From positions 310,001-374,000 of the forward strand of contig WHVA01000023.1 of the NCBI GenBank assembly GCA_015179125.1: a stretch of 64,000 nucleotides of DNA. Reading direction: 5' to 3'. Below are positions 59,322 to 64,000 of the stretch, in pieces (position 1 is the stretch's first letter; the number at the start of each line of letters is the position of its first letter). Below the pieces are notes generated by a model. That model saw only the letters and a list, made by a program, of their open reading frames with translations, ran no database searches and was not told the DNA's origin. The translations under genes were made by a program, and so were the position numbers. The stretch comes from Gautieria morchelliformis (taxonomy: Eukaryota; Basidiomycota; Agaricomycetes; Gomphales; Gomphaceae).

Positions 59322-61421
59322 ATGTTATACTCTTGCATTTCGCTCTTCTCCCTGCTTGGAGTCGTGGCTGGCGCTGGTGCAGGATGGCACTTTGTTCAAA
59401 ACGGAACATCTGGGGTCGTGGCCCTGGAAACAATAGTCGTGTCTCCCACTCTCGCTATAATATTCGACAAAGCCAGTAACGATCCTCTCATGGTTAACGG
59501 ACATGCAGCCTGGGGTGCTTTGTGGAATTTCGAGACGAACACTGCGTCACCCTTGGACGTTGTGTCCGATTCGTTCTGTGCCTCAGGAGGTTTTTTGAGT
59601 AATGGGAGTATGGTGAGATATGTTCTATCGGTGAAAAAAATCATTTTATAATTGCACTCTATTTTTAGGTTAGCGTCGGAGGTAATAATCTGCCCCTCAT
59701 TCCGCAAGCCCAAGATGGAACTATGGGAATCAGAATTTTCGAACCCTGTACCAGCCCAAGCGGAGCTGGGTGTACTCTTTTCGAGGATCCTCAGACTGTT
59801 CACTTGGCCGTAACCAGATGGTACACGTCGGCGCTGAGAATTTTCGATGGCTCGCTGGTATGTATCAACTGACGATGGTCACCTGGAACTAGTTTCATAG
59901 CCCCGAACGTAGATGATTATTGGTGGCATGCACGAGTCAACTCCATTTTATAATACCGACCCCGTCAACAGTATCGAATTTTTCCCTCCTAAAGATGCCG
60001 GGGTCCCACGTGCTTCCCCCTTCCTCGAGCGAAGTCTACCAGCCAATCTGTTCCCTCGGTGTGTATGAAACGGCGTCGCTTGTTGTACCATACTTACGCC
60101 TATTTAGGGGATTTGCCCTTCCTGACGGCCGAGTTTTTATTGCCGCGAATAATCGCTCCGTCATTTATGATACCGAAACCAACACAGAGACATTACTACC
60201 TGACATTCCTAACGGCGTCAGAGTCACAAACCCTTTCGACGGGACTGCCACACTCCTACCTCTGTCTCCTCCAGATTTCACTCCTGAAGTGCTCGTATGC
60301 GGTGGCTCAAACGCAAGCGACACCACACCGTCTTTGAATCTGACCTCCCAAGACCCTGCATCTACTCAATGCAGCAGAATTACTCTGACGCCCACAGGAA
60401 TCAAGAAGGGCTGGGAAGTCGAGCACTTGCTAGAACCACGTATGATGCCAGAGTTTATTCTGCTCCCCAACGGACAGGTTCTCATCATCAATGGGGCGGG
60501 TACGGGCTATGCCGCTGTGGCCTCAGTCGCTGACCCAATCGACGGTTCGAACGCCGATCATCCTGTGTGAGCACCTTACAAGTTTCTCTTGTGTAACGTA
60601 CATACGTTATGCTGAATTGTATCACAGGTTCACACCGTCTATATATACCCCATCTGCACCGCTCGGTCAGCGCATCAGCAATGTGGGTCTCCCTACAACA
60701 AATATTGCACGGATGTATCACTCGTCAGTGACCTTGACACCAAAAGGGTAACTCTTCATGGATATTCTGCCAAATGCTCTCATAATTTTGACGCCACATC
60801 CGCAGTAATGTTTTCATCGGTGGTTCCAACCCGAATATCCAAATCAACAATGATACTGTATTTCACAGGTAAGGTTTGCCAGATAAATTATTTACTTCAC
60901 TGAACGCTTTCACTAGTGAATTCCGGGTCGAATATTTGAACCCACCTTTCATGACTGCGGCGCGACCGGCACTTCTCTACATGCCAACGCAGCTAGCCTT
61001 CAACGGAGTATACAAAGTCGCCGTCTCAATCCCACCAAACCTTTCAGCATCATCCGTCAAGGGTATGTTCAGAACCGAAAGCTCTTTTTCGTGCTCATCT
61101 CACATTCACGCAAGTCGCCCTCATGGACTTGGGATTCTCCACTCATGCATTCCACACCGGCTCTCGCCTGGTCTTTATGGAGGCACAGCTCTCTCAGGAT
61201 CGCACGTCGCTAACTTTTACGAGCCCGCCGAATAACAGAGTATATCCGCCAGGGCCAGGTACGTTATTATATAACCCCGATTACAGCTCACTTATCATTC
61301 GGTGCCACTCCCAGCTTTCGTTTTCTTGACCATCGATGATGTTACGAGCGAAGGCGTGCAGGTAATGGTAGGAACGGGAGCATCGCCTCCTGTGGCCGAC
61401 CAAGGAGCCAAAATCTACTAA
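59322..61421 (+). CDS. glyoxal oxidase-like radical copper oxidase, copy B
   Basis: Secreted H2O2-generating copper-radical oxidase. Nine exons: 59322-59612, 59669-59857, 59913-60058, 60108-60566, 60628-60747, 60806-60868, 60917-61062, 61115-61258 and 61315-61421, all phase-consistent, giving 554 aa, close to characterised fungal glyoxal oxidases. Signal peptide about residues 1-20. Cys86 and Tyr149 (cross-linked redox cofactor pair), Tyr392-His393 in ARMYHSSV and the His of STHAFH (near 482) complete the copper site. The N-terminal [10 protein letters not shown] and mid [20 protein letters not shown] blocks fit the Kelch-like beta-propeller fold, and the C-terminal exon fits the small beta domain. 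The substrate cannot be read from sequence. Confidence 0.95.
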
Positions 61422-61554
61422 GAGCGTAGATGTTACTGCATTTCGTCATAGAAACTTGAGCCATGCTTGAGCTTTGTGCCTTGCTGGGTTTCAACTCATG
61501 CTTCGTATTGCTTGTAGGATTGAAGGTTATGCGCGAGATACTGGATCACACTCA

Positions 61555-61636
61555 GTCAAATGCCGGTGGTGACTGTGATTCTCTATAGACTGATGGGCCT
61601 TCTTCAGCCTGGGGGATAATTGTGTACTGTGGGAAT
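61555..61636 (+). pseudogene. STAND gene scrap and Copia-2 empty site in arm B
   Basis: Same remnant as in arm A, uninterrupted: GTGATTCTCTATAGACTG spans the position where Copia-2 inserted in arm A. Similar to the STAND-ankyrin gene near 27.23-27.33 kb. Confidence 0.7.
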
Positions 61637-62368
61637 TACCTTGCTCGCAAGGTCTTCTCCCGTCCCCTAAATGTCGCCAGGATTCGTGACAGGTTCATGT
61701 TCATCTTCGTATGCCTTGTATCCCTTGCTTTTTCCCGTTTTTGGCTTCTGTCCTATATCTCCTTTGCTTTTGTCCTTTTCAGCGCTACTTCACTGTAGGA
61801 AAAAACACCCCATATAATATTTGGATAATCCATGAGTGAAATGTGTGGACAGCCCAGCAAGTGTTGTGGTATTCCCACATGTGGTGGATAACCCCGGTAT
61901 ACCAGTTACTGGATATGCCAGTACAGAAGGTGGAAAAACTTGACACGCCCACTATATACTCTTGTATTTTCCACCAATATTAGGCTTAAAACTCGTGGAA
62001 TTTATGTGCTGGAAAGGTATTCATGGCGTACACATGAGTAACTTATAGGGAAACCCATAAGACACTTAGACATTAATCCACAACATTGACCAAGGAACAC
62101 CAGAGAATTTCCCACGTATAATTACATATAACAAAAAAAGAAATCAACACACCTATGTGTGTGGATATTATACTGGACAGCCAGGTTGTGGACAACATTC
62201 TTGACATGTATATATTTGACAACATAGAATTAACTTACAACATTATTGAATATACATTGTTATCATACTTAAGCACTCAAGCTATTATGTCAAAATTCCA
62301 AATACAGTGGAATTTTTTTCAAATGCAAAACTAATACTCCTACTCATATCTGTTACAAGTATCTGTTA
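61637..62368. other. AT-rich intergenic DNA
   Basis: No gene. Contains GTGGATAACC / ACTGGATATGCC words of the CCACCGG-type repeat family at about 61.83-62.11 kb, then AT-rich sequence. Confidence 0.45.
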
Positions 62369-62698
62369 CTCTATCTTGTAGTCTAATACTCTCTCATATG
62401 TATATATATCTTTGAGATGTTTAAATATATACAGAATCATCTAATAACATCTATTATTCTCCTTATAAATGCTACTATATATTCCTATATGTTGTTATTA
62501 ATACTCTTATAATGTATATTATATACTCATATATGCTGTATCACATGACCATTATGATTATCCTCCGTAGTCTAAACTGCACATTCACATATTGGATGTG
62601 TTGGTGCAATGGTTCAAAGTCCTGTTAACTTACGTAAGTATTATCTCACTCTGTGCAGGTTCAATTCTCCCTTGGCCGTATTAGACTACAATATGGAG
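62369..62698. mobile_element. 330-bp MITE with TA target duplication
   Basis: Inverted ends CTCTATCTTGTAGTCTAATAC and CTCCATATTGTAGTCTAATAC (19 of 21 match), flanked by TA on both sides. The right half contains tRNA-like boxes (TGGTGCAATGG and GGTTCAATTCTC). No protein. Superfamily (Tc1/mariner-like or other) is a guess from the TA. Confidence 0.65.
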
Positions 62699-63430
62699 TA
62701 ATAGTAGTTGTCTAGATATTTGTAATATATATGATGAGGAGTATTAATATGAATAATTATAATGATATAGTGTATATTAAAAGTGGGTAGAAAAAATAAG
62801 AAGAGGTGTTCTCGTCGGCAGAGCTGCCGCTCGGGGAGGGACAAAAGAAAATTTAGTTATATCCCAACAATAAGATTGGCATGTACTTTCATCCTCTTCT
62901 TTTCTATAATCTGAGAATAAAATGGGTGAAGCTACAGGTAATAAAAAGTTGTGAGCATCCACCATATGGCTCGGGATGGGCCAGCTTTATGCCAGCCTTT
63001 GCCAGAATGGACTTCTCAGGGTCTGTGTCTATGGCATCGGCCATCACGATACATATCATTCATGTGATACCATCATATGGCTCTTGTACACCATCTGGCT
63101 GGTCCAGTATGCCTTGACCTTCAGTCGGGGCCATGGACCGATCACACGGCTGTGATGCTGTGCGGACCATGTTGGTATATGCTCTGACTGGTGCTGGGGC
63201 AGGGTCGGTCTCAGGGATGGGCGCCTCTGGTGAATGGGCATCTGGAGGGGGTTGCATGACAAGTGTCGCCTGTCAAACCCATGTTGCGGAGAAGCAGCCT
63301 ACTATTGTAGGCTGCGCACGTTTGCCGTGCATCCTGTACAGCACGTGTGAGCAGCTCATCAGGCTGCCGGTCAGTGTGGCCTTGGGCCACAGCGGCTGCG
63401 GCATTCCATGCTAGCAGCTCGAGAGCCCAT
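62699..63430 (-). other. possible gag-like coding block beside LTR
   Basis: Minus-strand frames ELLAWNAAAAVAQGHTDRQP...RAVQDARQTCAAYNSRLLL (about 63420-63270) and EAPIPETDPAPAPVRAYTNM (about 63230-63060) have coding-like composition. They lie just inside the LTR at 63431 and may be element-derived. Not identified. Confidence 0.3.
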
Positions 63431-64000
63431 TGTCAAGATTGGTTTTTAGGCGTTAATATCGTGTATTAGTGAACACAGTGAATGCCCGAATAACTTGTGT
63501 GAAGAGATATGCCGTTCGGTGAATAGGGTGAACCAACAAATGTTCAGAAGATAAGAGGGCTGCCCGAACGGGGCTGGCCCTATCGACAGTCGTAGTGAAA
63601 TAGCCCATGGCACTTGACGATGTAACGTGCAAGGTATCACGGAAAGGTTGTTTAAGTATCAACAATCCTTTCGCCGGCGAAGGCACTCCTTCGGAGCCCT
63701 TTGCCGACAGCACAGATAATAGTTCGAAGGCTAAGGTAACGAAGGTGAAGTACGACAACTCACCAGTGGTGCTTAAGTCCTCCTCTTGTCGAAGATAAGA
63801 ATCTACAGGAGAGGGCTCAAGGCGATGATGATCACAGTGAGGTCAAGTTTTTGCACAAGATAGACGTATGATAATTAAACTGGGGAATATACATGCGAAT
63901 GGAAACTACTTATATCGAATACTCGTATGATATCAGCGAATATGAAAGAGGCCATCTGGAGTCAGGGTTGGATAGGGGTGCGCAGTCAGGATACAGAAAA
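63431..64000 (-). mobile_element. long LTR, runs off right edge
   Basis: Starts TGTCAAGATTGG on plus, the inverse of the 3' end of the 1031-bp LTR family, and matches it to the end of the window (570 bp). ATGGGCTCTCGAGC directly beside it could be a TGG-type primer-binding site, in which case this would be the 5' LTR of a minus-strand element. Confidence 0.75.

Larger units (their letters stand above)
58648..61636. repeat. arm B of inverted duplication
   Basis: 2.99-kb inverse copy of arm A (40239 down to 37314, then 32799 down to 32740). It starts at GAACTCAGGTAC and ends at TGTGGGAAT; flanks differ outside. Lacks Copia-2. Confidence 0.93.

Noticed and set aside
59920..59999. Alternative in-frame N-terminus [15 protein letters not shown] for the oxidase
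   Set aside because: It is the wrong frame across an exon and intron; the spliced frame reads [16 protein letters not shown] and joins with correct phases.

Overview
The window looks like a filamentous basidiomycete (Agaricomycetes) chromosome in a transposon-rich accessory region. The evidence is many 49-65 bp GT-AG introns, a fungal class I sesquiterpene synthase, radical copper (glyoxal) oxidases, NACHT/STAND proteins, an F-box/LRR-like gene, Copia elements and long LTRs of the TGTCATGAC type. I see no rRNA, confident tRNA, CRISPR or prokaryotic signal.

Layout. 1-2.7 kb: 3' truncated C2-NACHT NLR-like gene, minus strand. 3.56-3.97 kb: hAT-like MITE with an exact 8-bp target duplication. 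4.9-6.2 kb: intact three-exon sesquiterpene synthase. 6.2-9.5 kb: little supportable. 9.5-10.8 kb: Pro-rich hypothetical gene. 10.8-14.7 kb: decayed DNA. 14.7-19.5 kb: Copia-1, complete but degenerate, inserted 17 bp before the start codon of an F-box gene (19.6-21.2 kb). 21.6-24.4 kb: two-gene Harbinger-type transposon (DDE transposase plus SANT/Myb-like partner). 24.6-25.3 kb: broken hAT N-terminus, abutting the 3' end of a STAND-ankyrin gene (25.2-29.4 kb) that carries one nonsense codon. 30.5-32.5 kb: GC-rich weak ORFs and perfect palindromes.

32.7-61.6 kb is organised around an inverted duplication. Arm A (32,740-32,799 plus 37,314-40,239) and arm B (58,648-61,636) each carry a complete glyoxal oxidase-like gene and a scrap of STAND gene. 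The young Copia-2 (32,800-37,308) sits only in arm A, and arm B preserves the empty site, so the duplication is older than that insertion. Between the arms lie the truncated Copia-3, a multi-exon Ulp1 (C48) protease relic split by two solo LTRs, an LTR-in-LTR-with-MITE nest (51.1-53.9 kb), a gag-like fragment and the Copia-4 relic.

61.6-64 kb is AT-rich with a 330-bp MITE, and a further long LTR runs off the right edge.

The likely expressed host functions are terpene synthesis, H2O2-producing copper oxidases, F-box-mediated recognition and STAND-type recognition. They do not form an obvious operon-like pathway. The region is best read as an accessory locus shaped by nested insertion, duplication and decay. 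Several single-base losses in otherwise clean reading frames suggest that some apparent frameshifts may be base-calling errors.
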